DNA from: Vulcanimicrobiota bacterium
GTDB lineage: Bacteria > Vulcanimicrobiota > Vulcanimicrobiia > Vulcanimicrobiales > Vulcanimicrobiaceae
Direction: 5' to 3'
DNA length: 8,186 nucleotides
NCBI GenBank assembly: GCA_027306845.1
Contig: DAHUYY010000075.1
Coordinates: 1 to 8,186, forward strand
The notes beneath the pieces were generated by a model that was not told the origin of the DNA, ran no database searches, and saw only the letters and a list, made by a program, of their open reading frames with translations. Numbering within the stretch: the first letter of the stretch is position 1; every line of letters starts with the position of its first letter. Below, piece by piece: positions 1-6,321 of this stretch. The translations under genes were made by a program, and so were the position numbers.

Positions 1-1085
1 TGGTGCCCACCTATCGACTTGCTACCCGCGGGCGTCGCGCTCAACGGCACCAACGGGTTTAGTTTCACGCTCGAATTACGCCCGTAGCGCAGCGCGAGCT
101 CTCCCGCACGCGCGATCGCTGCGAGCATCGTCGCTGCATCGTCGAGTTCGCCGAACGCGAATGCTCCCGCGCGAACCTCGCGCGCACGAGAGATGCGCTC
201 GAGTGCTTCGACGACGATCGGTGCCGTAATCGCGTAGATGTCGCGACCGCTTACGGTGATGCGGCGTTCTTCGCCATCGTTGCGCGCGCGCACGTCGACG
301 ACGAAACGCTGATCCGAGCGGCCTCGTTCGTCGACGGCGAGCGGCTCGGGCGTAGCGGGATCGCGCACGTCGTGCAGCGATTGTTTATTTAAGTAGTTGT
401 GGATCTCGCGTACCTTCAAGTGACGCGCCATCAGAATCGTTTCGGTAAATGGAACCTCGGCGATCTCTTGCATGGAAAACGGCGCGGGAAACTCCCACGG
501 CGCGGGCGTCGAGGGTTGCAACGGCAGCAGTTCGCCGCCGGAGAGAACGAGGCGCGGTGCGGTGTTGCGAGCGCCGGTGCGCCGCGTGCCCAGCGTCGGG
601 TGCCAACAATCGAGCGCGATGGCAACCTCGATTGCATCCGCGTCTCTCCAGTCGCCGATCGCCGCGCTCGCCATCAGGTCGGCGAGCGCTCCGTAGAAGC
701 CGGCGGCGGGAACGATCGCGATGCCGCGTTCGCGCGCCGGAGCATCGAAGCGCTCGAAGGTCGCGAGCGCGCTCGCCTGCTCGGCGGTGATATCGAGGTA
801 GTGCGTGCCCGCGCGCAGCGCGGCTTCGACGAGCGGCCGCGCGGTGTCGAGAAAGGGCCCGGCGCAATTGATGACCGCCTCGGTTCCGGCGAGCGCACGC
901 TCCAGCGAGCTCGGCGCGTCGAGCCCGGCGACGCGAATCTCGATCTCGGCGCCATGGAGGGCGAGGGCCGCCGCCATCCGTTCGCGCTCGCGACCGATCG
1001 CGACCGGCGTGTGACCGCGTCGCAACAACTCGTCGATGACGAAGCGTGCCGTGTGCCCCGAGGCACCGTAGACTGCAATACGCAT
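1..1085 (-). CDS. Saccharopine dehydrogenase-like NAD(P)-binding protein, 3' end cut by window edge
   Basis: The reading frame starts at the ATG whose first base is 1085 and stays open to base 1, giving about 361 residues with no stop seen. The N-terminus begins MRIAVYGASGHTARFV, a Rossmann dinucleotide-binding strand-loop-helix with a G-A-S-G-x-T motif (residues 7-12). It continues with VINCAGPF, then a T-H-Y-L-D-I stretch and VPAAGFYGALADLMA, all typical of the saccharopine dehydrogenase NADP-binding / trans-acting enoyl reductase-like family. Members are cytoplasmic, usually about 350-400 residues, and mostly of unknown substrate, so this copy is probably nearly complete. A good ribosome site (AAAGGAG, six bases before ATG) supports the start. 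It diverges from a TetR gene and shares its control region, so it is probably that regulator's target. The substrate cannot be told from sequence; true saccharopine dehydrogenase activity is not implied. Confidence 0.82.
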   Translation of the reverse strand, partial: MRIAVYGASGHTARFVIDELLRRGHTPVAIGRERERMAAALALHGAEIEIRVAGLDAPSSLERALAGTEAVINCAGPFLDTARPLVEAALRAGTHYLDITAEQASALATFERFDAPARERGIAIVPAAGFYGALADLMASAAIGDWRDADAIEVAIALDCWHPTLGTRRTGARNTAPRLVLSGGELLPLQPSTPAPWEFPAPFSMQEIAEVPFTETILMARHLKVREIHNYLNKQSLHDVRDPATPEPLAVDERGRSDQRFVVDVRARNDGEERRITVSGRDIYAITAPIVVEALERISRAREVRAGAFAFGELDDAATMLAAIARAGELALRYGRNSSVKLNPLVPLSATPAGSKSIGGH

Positions 1086-1091
1086 GAGGGG

Positions 1092-1098
1092 CTCCTTT
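1092..1098 (-). promoter_or_regulatory. Shine-Dalgarno site of the minus-strand reductase-like gene
   Basis: Read on the minus strand the sequence is AAAGGAG, followed by six bases and then ATG. It is a strong match to the 16S rRNA anti-SD and fixes the start of the divergent oxidoreductase-like gene at 1085. It is one of the two strongest ribosome sites in the window; most plus-strand genes here have weak ones or rely on overlap. Confidence 0.75.
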
Positions 1099-1100
1099 AC

Positions 1101-1119
1101 GATACAGACCTGTATGTTC
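1101..1119 (+). promoter_or_regulatory. Candidate TetR operator, copy 1
   Basis: The 19-bp sequence GATACAGACCTGTATGTTC contains the near-perfect palindrome ATACAG-AC-CTGTAT (1102-1115). It matches 15 of 19 bases with the reverse complement of a second site at 1130-1148. It lies in the gap between a TetR gene and a divergent enzyme gene, where TetR-family autorepressors typically bind. That it is bound by the neighbouring TetR is inference from position and symmetry. Confidence 0.6.
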
Positions 1120-1129
1120 GCTTGAATTA

Positions 1130-1148
1130 AAACAGACAGGTTAGTATC
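1130..1148 (-). promoter_or_regulatory. Candidate TetR operator, copy 2, inverted and abutting the tetR start
   Basis: Read on the minus strand this is GATACTAACCTGTCTGTTT, 15 of 19 identical to the site at 1101-1119; the shared core is GATAC..ACCTGT.TGTT. The two copies face each other around an AT-rich centre at 1120-1129, making a symmetrical element of 48 bp. The copy ends one base before the annotated tetR ATG, so bound protein would block tetR transcription directly. The AT-rich centre may carry -10 elements for both promoters, but I could not place a convincing -35/-10 pair on either strand. Confidence 0.55.
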
Positions 1149-1730
1149 ATGTCAAGGATGGCAACCGATGAAACGCGCGAGCGCATCCTCCGCACGGCCT
1201 CGGAGCTCTTCTATCGCGAGGGCGCGCGCGCCGTCGGCGTCGACCTGATCGTCGAACGCGCGGGGGTCGCCAAAACGAGCCTCTACCGCTACTTTCACAC
1301 GAAGGACGAGCTCATCGCCGCCTTCCTCGAGCGCGAGGACGAGGAGTTCTGGGAGCAGTGGGCGAGCGTCGCGAAGCGCCACCCCTCCGACCCGCAGGGC
1401 GAGCTCGACGCGCACGTGCAGTGGATCGCCGAGCGGCTCGGGCGCGCCAACTATCGCGGTTGCCCGCAGCTCAACATGGCGGCCGAGTTTCCCGCTCCCG
1501 AGCACCCGGCGCGCGTCGTCGCCCTCGCGCACAAGCGCGAACTTCGGCGGCGGCTACAGGGCATCGCCGAGCGACTCGGCGTGCGCCATCCCGACGAGCT
1601 TGCGGCGCAGCTGCTGCTTCTGGTGAACGGCGCCTTCGTGAGTTCGCAGGCGATCGCCGGCGAGGAAGCGCTCCGGGTCTTGCTTGCGGCCTCGCATGCG
1701 CTCGTCGCCGCGGCGCGAGGAGCCCGCTAG
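1149..1730 (+). CDS. TetR/AcrR-family transcriptional regulator
   Basis: This 193-residue protein has the usual TetR length. The N-terminal DNA-binding domain spans about residues 8-55: an ERILRTASELFYREGARAVG helix 1, then the helix-turn-helix with V-E-R-A-G-V-A-K-T-S-L-Y-R-Y-F and K-D-E-L (residues 35-55), the classic family signature. The C-terminal ligand-binding and dimer domain contains G-C-P-Q-L-N-M-A-A-E-F-P around Cys105, a pattern seen in one TetR subgroup; the ligand is unknown. It is divergent from the reductase-like gene and probably represses both that gene and itself through the inverted 19-bp sites between them. The start is uncertain: ATG 1149 has no SD and directly abuts a candidate operator, suggesting a leaderless or weakly translated message, while ATG 1158 has AAGG touching it, too close to work well. 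Confidence 0.9.
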   Translation: MSRMATDETRERILRTASELFYREGARAVGVDLIVERAGVAKTSLYRYFHTKDELIAAFLEREDEEFWEQWASVAKRHPSDPQGELDAHVQWIAERLGRANYRGCPQLNMAAEFPAPEHPARVVALAHKRELRRRLQGIAERLGVRHPDELAAQLLLLVNGAFVSSQAIAGEEALRVLLAASHALVAAARGAR

Positions 1731-1741
1731 CCGGGTTCCTC
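1717..1741 (+). terminator. Hairpin at the end of tetR, stop codon in the loop
   Basis: The arms GAGGAGCCCG (1717-1726) and CGGGTTCCTC (1732-1741) pair over 10 bp with one G-U wobble and a five-base loop. The loop contains the TAG stop of the TetR gene. No T-run follows, so it is not a textbook rho-independent terminator; it may still slow or end transcription, or protect the 3' end. Separation of tetR from the downstream bamA operon is the inferred role. Confidence 0.4.
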
Positions 1742-1942
1742 CACGCGGCGAGCGTTGCTACGGGAGAGCGGGCCGGGAGATGCACCGACGCCGTAGGGAA
1801 TCGGCCGCTCCGGGGGGCGTTTGGCAAGGAGCGAGGGGGGCTTGGGCGAATCGAGCGCTCCTAGCCCTGGGTTCGGCGATTTGCCGTTCCCCGTTGGCCG
1901 GGCTCTGCCGGCCACACTCAAGATCGAGGGATTGCGCTTTCT
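1731..1942. other. GC-rich spacer between tetR and the bamA operon
   Basis: This 212-bp stretch must contain the start of the bamA operon transcript if transcription does not read through from tetR. I see no convincing sigma-70 -35/-10 pair: TTGGCA (1821) and TTGGGC (1842) occur, but nothing resembling TATAAT follows at 16-18 bp. It holds a short palindrome GAGCGCTC (1853-1860) and the hairpin at 1895-1914. No plausible small gene, tRNA or known riboswitch is recognised. The frames open across it are extensions of shadow frames of the flanking genes. Confidence 0.5.
1895..1914 (+). promoter_or_regulatory. Perfect 7-bp hairpin upstream of bamA
   Basis: TGGCCGG and CCGGCCA pair perfectly around the six-base loop GCTCTG, ending 28 bases before the bamA ATG. 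No T-run follows. It would sit either in the 5' untranslated leader of the operon or just upstream of its promoter. It could affect mRNA stability or translation, or be a protein-binding palindrome; sequence alone does not decide. Confidence 0.35.
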
Positions 1943-4216
1943 ATGAATGTCCGTTTTCGGCGTGCGCACCGCGCACTCTGGAGAGCCGCTAGCGCGCTGG
2001 TCGCGCTTGCGGCAATCGTTGCGATGCTCGCACCGCCGAACGCTTCCTCCGCCGTCACGCCGAAGATCGTTTCGGTCGACGTCACGGGGAATCTCCACGT
2101 TCCAACCTCGGAGATTATGGCGGTCGTGCAGGCGCGCCCCGGCGAGACCTACGATCCGAAGATCGTACAGAGCGATCTCGCGCGCATCAATGCGCTCGGC
2201 TATTTTTCGGCGATCGCGCCGCCGCTCATTCGGCTGCGCCCCGGCGGCGTCGCGATCACCTACCGCGTCGTCGAGAACCCGGTCATCTCGAAAATTTCGT
2301 TCGTCGGCAACAAGAACGTTCCGACCGATACGCTGTTGGCGTTGATGGATAGCGCACCGGGGCAGGTCTTTAACGGCAATACGCTGCGTTCCGACCTGCT
2401 CAAAATCAACAGCTATTACGAACGCATCGGCTACGGCGGCCAGCTGCCGACGCATATTAAAGACGTCAACCTCGATCCTAAGACCGGCGCGCTCACGCTG
2501 ACGGTGCAGGAAGGCCTGACGATTCGCAAGGTGATTATCGGCGGAGACCCGGTTATTCCGCCGCCGTTGATTCTTGCGAAACTGAACGTGAAGCCGGGGG
2601 TCGTTTACTCCGACGCGAGGCGCGAGAAAGATTACAAAGCGATCTCCGCGCTATACAAGAAATACTCGCTTTTCGTCGGAAACTTCGTCGGCGGCATCGA
2701 GCCGTCGTCGATCGACTTAAAGAACGACACCGCCGATGTGAAGTACGACGTCTACGTCGCGCGCGTCGCGGCGGTCGAAATTACCGGGAACACGAAGACG
2801 AAGGACCAAGTGATCCGTCGTCAATTGCGTCTGCGCCCCGGCATGCTGCTCACCCGCGCGGCGATTAAATACGATCTCCAGCGCTTGCAGAACACGCAGT
2901 TCTTCTCGAACGTCACGCCGGACGTTAAGCCCGGCCCCGACCCGAAACACCCCGAAGACGTCACCGTCGTCTGGAAAGTCACCGAACAGAAGACCGCGAC
3001 TGCGCAGATCGGTTTCGGTTACTCCGGCGGCATCAACGGCCAGGGGCTTTACGGCGATCTCGGTTACCAGGATAACAACTTACACGGAACCGGCAACGGC
3101 GTCGGCATTCAATTCCAGCGCAGCATTCGCACCTCGTCGATCCAGGCGTCGGCGACGATTCCCTACGTCGGCAACACGACGAAGTCGCAGAAGTATAGCC
3201 TCTCCGGATCGCTCTTCAGCAACTCTTCGACCTATTATTACCCGGTCTACGCCGTCTCGCAGACATCGTTCTCGGCGATCTCGCCGACGGTCGGCGCAAC
3301 CCCGCAGCCGATTCCGGTAACGCTCTATCCCTCGCTCGGCGTCTCCTCGATCTCCGGCGTCGCCGCGACGAACACGAACAGCGCGCTCGGCGGGGCCCTC
3401 CAAGTCGGGCGTCGTCTCAACGACTTCACGCAGATCACCGGCGGCGTCGGCGCGCAGACGATCCGCTACAGCACGACGGTCGGAGCGCCGTATTACTTCC
3501 AATCGAACGTGCAGCCCAACGTCTTTGTCGGCGCGACCCCTAGCCCATTGAGTAACCTCAATCTCAATGCCACCAACACCCTCGGCGTCTCGGCAAGCTC
3601 GATCGCCAACGTCAACACCGGCGCGCCGTACCGTCTCGATACGCTCACGCTCGGAGCATCGACCCTCACGCTCGACGATTACATCGAGCCGCGCCGTGGC
3701 GTCAATGCGAACTTCACCGAGACGTTCTCATCCCCGTCGATCGGATCGAGCTTTACCTTCACGCAGAGCGTGCTCGACATTGCGAAGTTCATTCCGGTTC
3801 GTCGCACGGCGACGATCGGGTTGCATTTCCTCGGCGAACTTTCTACCGGCGCAATTCCTCCGAGCAATCTCTTCAGCTTCACCGACCAAACATTACGCGG
3901 GTACAATCAAATCTTCTACGGCACCGACGCCGCGCTCTTCCAAGCCGAATTCCGGCAGCCGTTGAGCATCGACCGCAACCTCATTCTCGCGGCGTTCGTC
4001 GACCAGGGGGCGTTCCGCATTCGCGGCGCGTCGCCGATCCTCGACCCGTACACCAATCGCATTACGAGTTACCCCGGAGATTGGACGCTTCGTTCCGACT
4101 ACGGTGTCGGCGTCCGCTTCAACGTACCGCAACTCGGCAACCGCGTCGTACGCATCGATTTTGCGAAGGGCGTCAACGGTTTCCACACCAGCTTCGGCCT
4201 CGGCGAAGCTTTCTAG
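1943..4216 (+). CDS. bamA: BamA, outer-membrane beta-barrel assembly protein (Omp85 family)
   Basis: BamA folds and inserts beta-barrel proteins into the outer membrane. This 757-residue protein starts with an Arg-rich, hydrophobic signal peptide with likely cleavage after NASSA (about residue 37). Four POTRA repeats follow (about 41-111, 112-192, 193-271, 272-350), opening with motifs such as VSVDVTGN, ISFVGNKNVPTDTL and VEITGNTKTKDQVI. The C-terminal barrel runs from about 353 to 757: its start (GFGYSGG, then G-Y-Q-D-N-N-L-H-G-T-G) matches the Omp85 barrel, L-R-G-Y at 651-654 is the conserved loop-6 RGF/RGY motif, and the chain ends in Phe as a barrel signal should. E. coli BamA is about 810 residues with five POTRAs. 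Loops near 431-482 and 517-570 are rich in Ser, Thr, Asn and Tyr. No strong SD precedes the start; GAGGG lies 12 bases upstream. It opens an operon with OmpH and lpx genes, as in many diderms. TamA is less likely given the four POTRAs and this context. Confidence 0.93.
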   Translation: MNVRFRRAHRALWRAASALVALAAIVAMLAPPNASSAVTPKIVSVDVTGNLHVPTSEIMAVVQARPGETYDPKIVQSDLARINALGYFSAIAPPLIRLRPGGVAITYRVVENPVISKISFVGNKNVPTDTLLALMDSAPGQVFNGNTLRSDLLKINSYYERIGYGGQLPTHIKDVNLDPKTGALTLTVQEGLTIRKVIIGGDPVIPPPLILAKLNVKPGVVYSDARREKDYKAISALYKKYSLFVGNFVGGIEPSSIDLKNDTADVKYDVYVARVAAVEITGNTKTKDQVIRRQLRLRPGMLLTRAAIKYDLQRLQNTQFFSNVTPDVKPGPDPKHPEDVTVVWKVTEQKTATAQIGFGYSGGINGQGLYGDLGYQDNNLHGTGNGVGIQFQRSIRTSSIQASATIPYVGNTTKSQKYSLSGSLFSNSSTYYYPVYAVSQTSFSAISPTVGATPQPIPVTLYPSLGVSSISGVAATNTNSALGGALQVGRRLNDFTQITGGVGAQTIRYSTTVGAPYYFQSNVQPNVFVGATPSPLSNLNLNATNTLGVSASSIANVNTGAPYRLDTLTLGASTLTLDDYIEPRRGVNANFTETFSSPSIGSSFTFTQSVLDIAKFIPVRRTATIGLHFLGELSTGAIPPSNLFSFTDQTLRGYNQIFYGTDAALFQAEFRQPLSIDRNLILAAFVDQGAFRIRGASPILDPYTNRITSYPGDWTLRSDYGVGVRFNVPQLGNRVVRIDFAKGVNGFHTSFGLGEAF

Positions 4217-4238
4217 CACCGCTCGTCATTAGGACTTC

Positions 4239-4246
4239 GAGAAGGA
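4239..4246 (+). promoter_or_regulatory. Shine-Dalgarno site of the tandem OmpH gene
   Basis: GAGAAGGA sits four bases before the ATG at 4251, in the 34-bp gap after bamA. It supports that start, which also gives a clean signal peptide. No terminator is visible in the gap, so co-transcription with bamA is likely. Confidence 0.65.
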
Positions 4247-4250
4247 CATC

Positions 4251-5057
4251 ATGAAACACCGCATACTCGCAATCGTCGCACTTCTCTGCGCGGTCGGCGT
4301 CTTCATCGCCCCGTCGGCGATAGCCGACGATCTGACCGACGTCGGGACGATAGCACAATCGGCCATCGCTTCGTTGCCGGCGTTCGTCAGCGCGAATCGG
4401 CAGCTCACCGGCATTGCCTCGCAAATGCAGCAACAGGAAGCAGCCCAATTGAAGGGTGCGAAGAACGATGCGCAACGCCAGCAAATTCAGCTTTCTTTCT
4501 CGCAGCGTTTCAACGATAAGCAGAACGAGATTCTCGGGCCGTTACTTCAGCGCGTGCAACTCGCACTCGCTGCCGTCAGCGCGAAGCGCAAGCTTTCCGT
4601 CGTCGTCGACCGGCACATCGTCGTCTATGGCGGCCAAGATATTACGACCGACGTGCTTAACTTAGTAACCGGTACCCAGGCGATTCCGCCGGTAACGGCG
4701 ACCCCACCCCCTTCGCCGATCGGCTACGTGGACCAAACCGTGCTCGATAGCGGCCTGCCGAAAGTAAAAGCCGCCAACGACGCGTTTGCGAAATTCGCGC
4801 AGCAACAGCGCGCCATTTTCGCCGCCAAAATGCAGAAGGCGACGACGAGCGCAGAGAAGCAGCAGATCTCGGTGGATTTCAATAAAGTTCTCGCCGACGA
4901 ACAGAACACGCTGCTCAAGCCGCTGGTCTCCAAAGTGCGCGCGATTACCGCCACCATCGCCGAGAAGAAACATCTCCTCGTGGTCGTCGATAAAGGCGAC
5001 ATCGTTTTCGGCGGCACGGACATCACGCAAGACGTGAGGAATGGCCTCAATCACTAG
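4251..5057 (+). CDS. Secreted OmpH/Skp-family protein with two tandem OmpH domains
   Basis: OmpH/Skp proteins are periplasmic holdase chaperones for unfolded outer-membrane proteins on their way to BamA. This 268-residue protein has a cleavable signal peptide (MKHRILAIVALLCAVGVF, likely cut after AIA at 25) and no lipobox. The mature part is a duplication: domain A about 28-140, a Pro/Thr-rich linker 142-156, domain B 157-268. Each has a Gln/Ala/Lys-rich helical section, then a beta strand and a signature: V-V-D...V-Y-G-G-Q-D-I-T-T-D-V (G127-G128) in A and V-V-D...V-F-G-G-T-D-I-T-Q-D-V (G254-G255) in B, exactly 127 residues apart. Mature single-domain Skp is about 140 residues, so this is a covalent dimer-like form. 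It lies directly after bamA and overlaps the next OmpH gene by 17 nt. Family assignment is strong; chaperone activity is inferred from family and neighbours. Confidence 0.85.
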   Translation: MKHRILAIVALLCAVGVFIAPSAIADDLTDVGTIAQSAIASLPAFVSANRQLTGIASQMQQQEAAQLKGAKNDAQRQQIQLSFSQRFNDKQNEILGPLLQRVQLALAAVSAKRKLSVVVDRHIVVYGGQDITTDVLNLVTGTQAIPPVTATPPPSPIGYVDQTVLDSGLPKVKAANDAFAKFAQQQRAIFAAKMQKATTSAEKQQISVDFNKVLADEQNTLLKPLVSKVRAITATIAEKKHLLVVVDKGDIVFGGTDITQDVRNGLNH

Positions 5058-6321
5058 GCTGCTTGCGGGCGTACTTCTGGTCGGCGTGGTTGCCTGCAGC
5101 CACGTCGATGTTTCTTCGCCCAACATTCGCGGCATCGCCTACGTCAACACCAATAAAGCGACGAAGGCGCACCCGCTCTATTCGCAACTCCAAGATCTCG
5201 ACGCCGCGATCGCCGCAATCGATCTCTCTGCCGCCGTACCGATGGTACCGAAATCTCCGGAAGAGATGAAAGCCGATATCGCGAGCATCAAAGCGCAACT
5301 CGCGCAGGCGGAGGAGCAGAGCTCGCAAGCGGTCGGAGCGCTGCAAGGCCGTTTAGCGAAAGAAGAACGCACCGAAGTCGCGGCGGCGCTCCGTTCGGCA
5401 GGGCTCAATTCCGCGGCGCAAGCCTACGAATCGGCACCGTTGATCTCTTCGGCGGCGCAGGCGCAGGCGATTGAAAAATCGGCGGCGAGCGATCTGCAGA
5501 GCTATCAAAAATCGGTCGTCGAGCAAGGCCAAGCGACGATGGGTGCGCTTGAAAAGCGCCTGCACGAACAAGCGCAGGGGCGCTTTCAGACGCGGGCCGC
5601 GCAGTACGCGCGCGAGGAGTCGGATCTTTCGTTGCGGCTCTCGCAACAAGATGCGAACCAACGCCTCGCGTTGCAGACGAAGCTCAACAATCTTGCATTG
5701 AACGACGCACAGCGAAAATCGTTAACCGCTGCGCTCAAGGCGATCGACCAAAACGAAAAAGCGCAGGTCGATGCAATGCGCGCGCGGCATCAGAAAGATC
5801 TCCAGGCCTATCAGAACGAGCTGCAGGCCGGAATCATGAAGCAAATTCGCTCGCATGCGACGGCGCTGCAGGCGCAGACGCAAACTCAACTGCAAGCGCG
5901 TCAGCAACAAGTCTCGCAGCAATTGGCGGCGCTCTCGGGGCCACGCTTACCGGCGAATTTGCCGGCGGCGACGAAGGCGCAGCTCGAACAGATCGCCTCG
6001 AACTTGCAGCAGCGCTATCAAACCGATCTCACGAAAATCTCCGATCGCTTCAACCAGACGCGCAGCGATTTAGAAGCGCAGTACGAGGCGCTCAACGGTG
6101 TCGACGTCGGTGCCGTCGGTGCTGCGAAGCAGCAACGGGATAAGCTGGCAAAAGAACGCGGCGACCTCTACAAAAAAATCGAAGACCAGATCGCGGCTGC
6201 AGCACGGCGAATCGCCAAACGTGACGGTTTTTCCGTCGTCCTCCTCGACCCCATCGCACACCCGGGTGGCTACGACCTCACCGGAGATGTTATCTCCTCT
6301 CTCAAGAGCACAGGAACGTGA
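5041..6321 (+). CDS. Large predicted lipoprotein with long helical middle and OmpH-like ends
   Basis: This 426-residue protein starts with an n-region Arg, a hydrophobic stretch and lipobox V-V-A-C, giving lipidated Cys19. Near the N-terminus (31-57) IAYVNTNKATKAHPLYSQL resembles the first strand and helix of OmpH proteins. At the C-terminus (about 394-421) F-S-V-V-L-L-D-P-I then G-G-Y-D-L-T-G-D-V (G409-G410) repeats the signature of the neighbouring OmpH genes. Between lie about 330 Gln/Ala/Lys/Glu-rich residues, largely helical and coiled-coil-like, with likely breaks near 63-75 (PMVPKSPEE), 122-145 and 299-313 (SGPRLPANLPAA). Skp helices total only about 80 residues, so the helical part is about four times longer. 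The start overlaps the upstream gene by 17 nt, with GAGGA touching ATG (no spacer), so initiation probably depends on coupling; the lipobox supports this start. Function beyond an OmpH-like chaperone or tether is unknown. Confidence 0.78.
   Translation: MASITRLLAGVLLVGVVACSHVDVSSPNIRGIAYVNTNKATKAHPLYSQLQDLDAAIAAIDLSAAVPMVPKSPEEMKADIASIKAQLAQAEEQSSQAVGALQGRLAKEERTEVAAALRSAGLNSAAQAYESAPLISSAAQAQAIEKSAASDLQSYQKSVVEQGQATMGALEKRLHEQAQGRFQTRAAQYAREESDLSLRLSQQDANQRLALQTKLNNLALNDAQRKSLTAALKAIDQNEKAQVDAMRARHQKDLQAYQNELQAGIMKQIRSHATALQAQTQTQLQARQQQVSQQLAALSGPRLPANLPAATKAQLEQIASNLQQRYQTDLTKISDRFNQTRSDLEAQYEALNGVDVGAVGAAKQQRDKLAKERGDLYKKIEDQIAAAARRIAKRDGFSVVLLDPIAHPGGYDLTGDVISSLKSTGT

Noticed and set aside
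399..1130. A 243-codon plus-strand open frame opposite the reductase-like gene
   Set aside because: Its translation is Arg/Gly-rich and featureless, while the minus-strand frame has a Rossmann motif, a family-like sequence and a strong SD.
1122..1147. TTGAAT ... TAGTAT as a tetR promoter
   Set aside because: The spacing is only 14 bp and the -10-like box ends one base before the ATG, leaving no room for a normal start site.
1727..2455. A 242-codon minus-strand frame covering the spacer and the start of bamA
   Set aside because: It is opposite the bamA signal peptide and first POTRA domains and shows no domain; a shadow frame.
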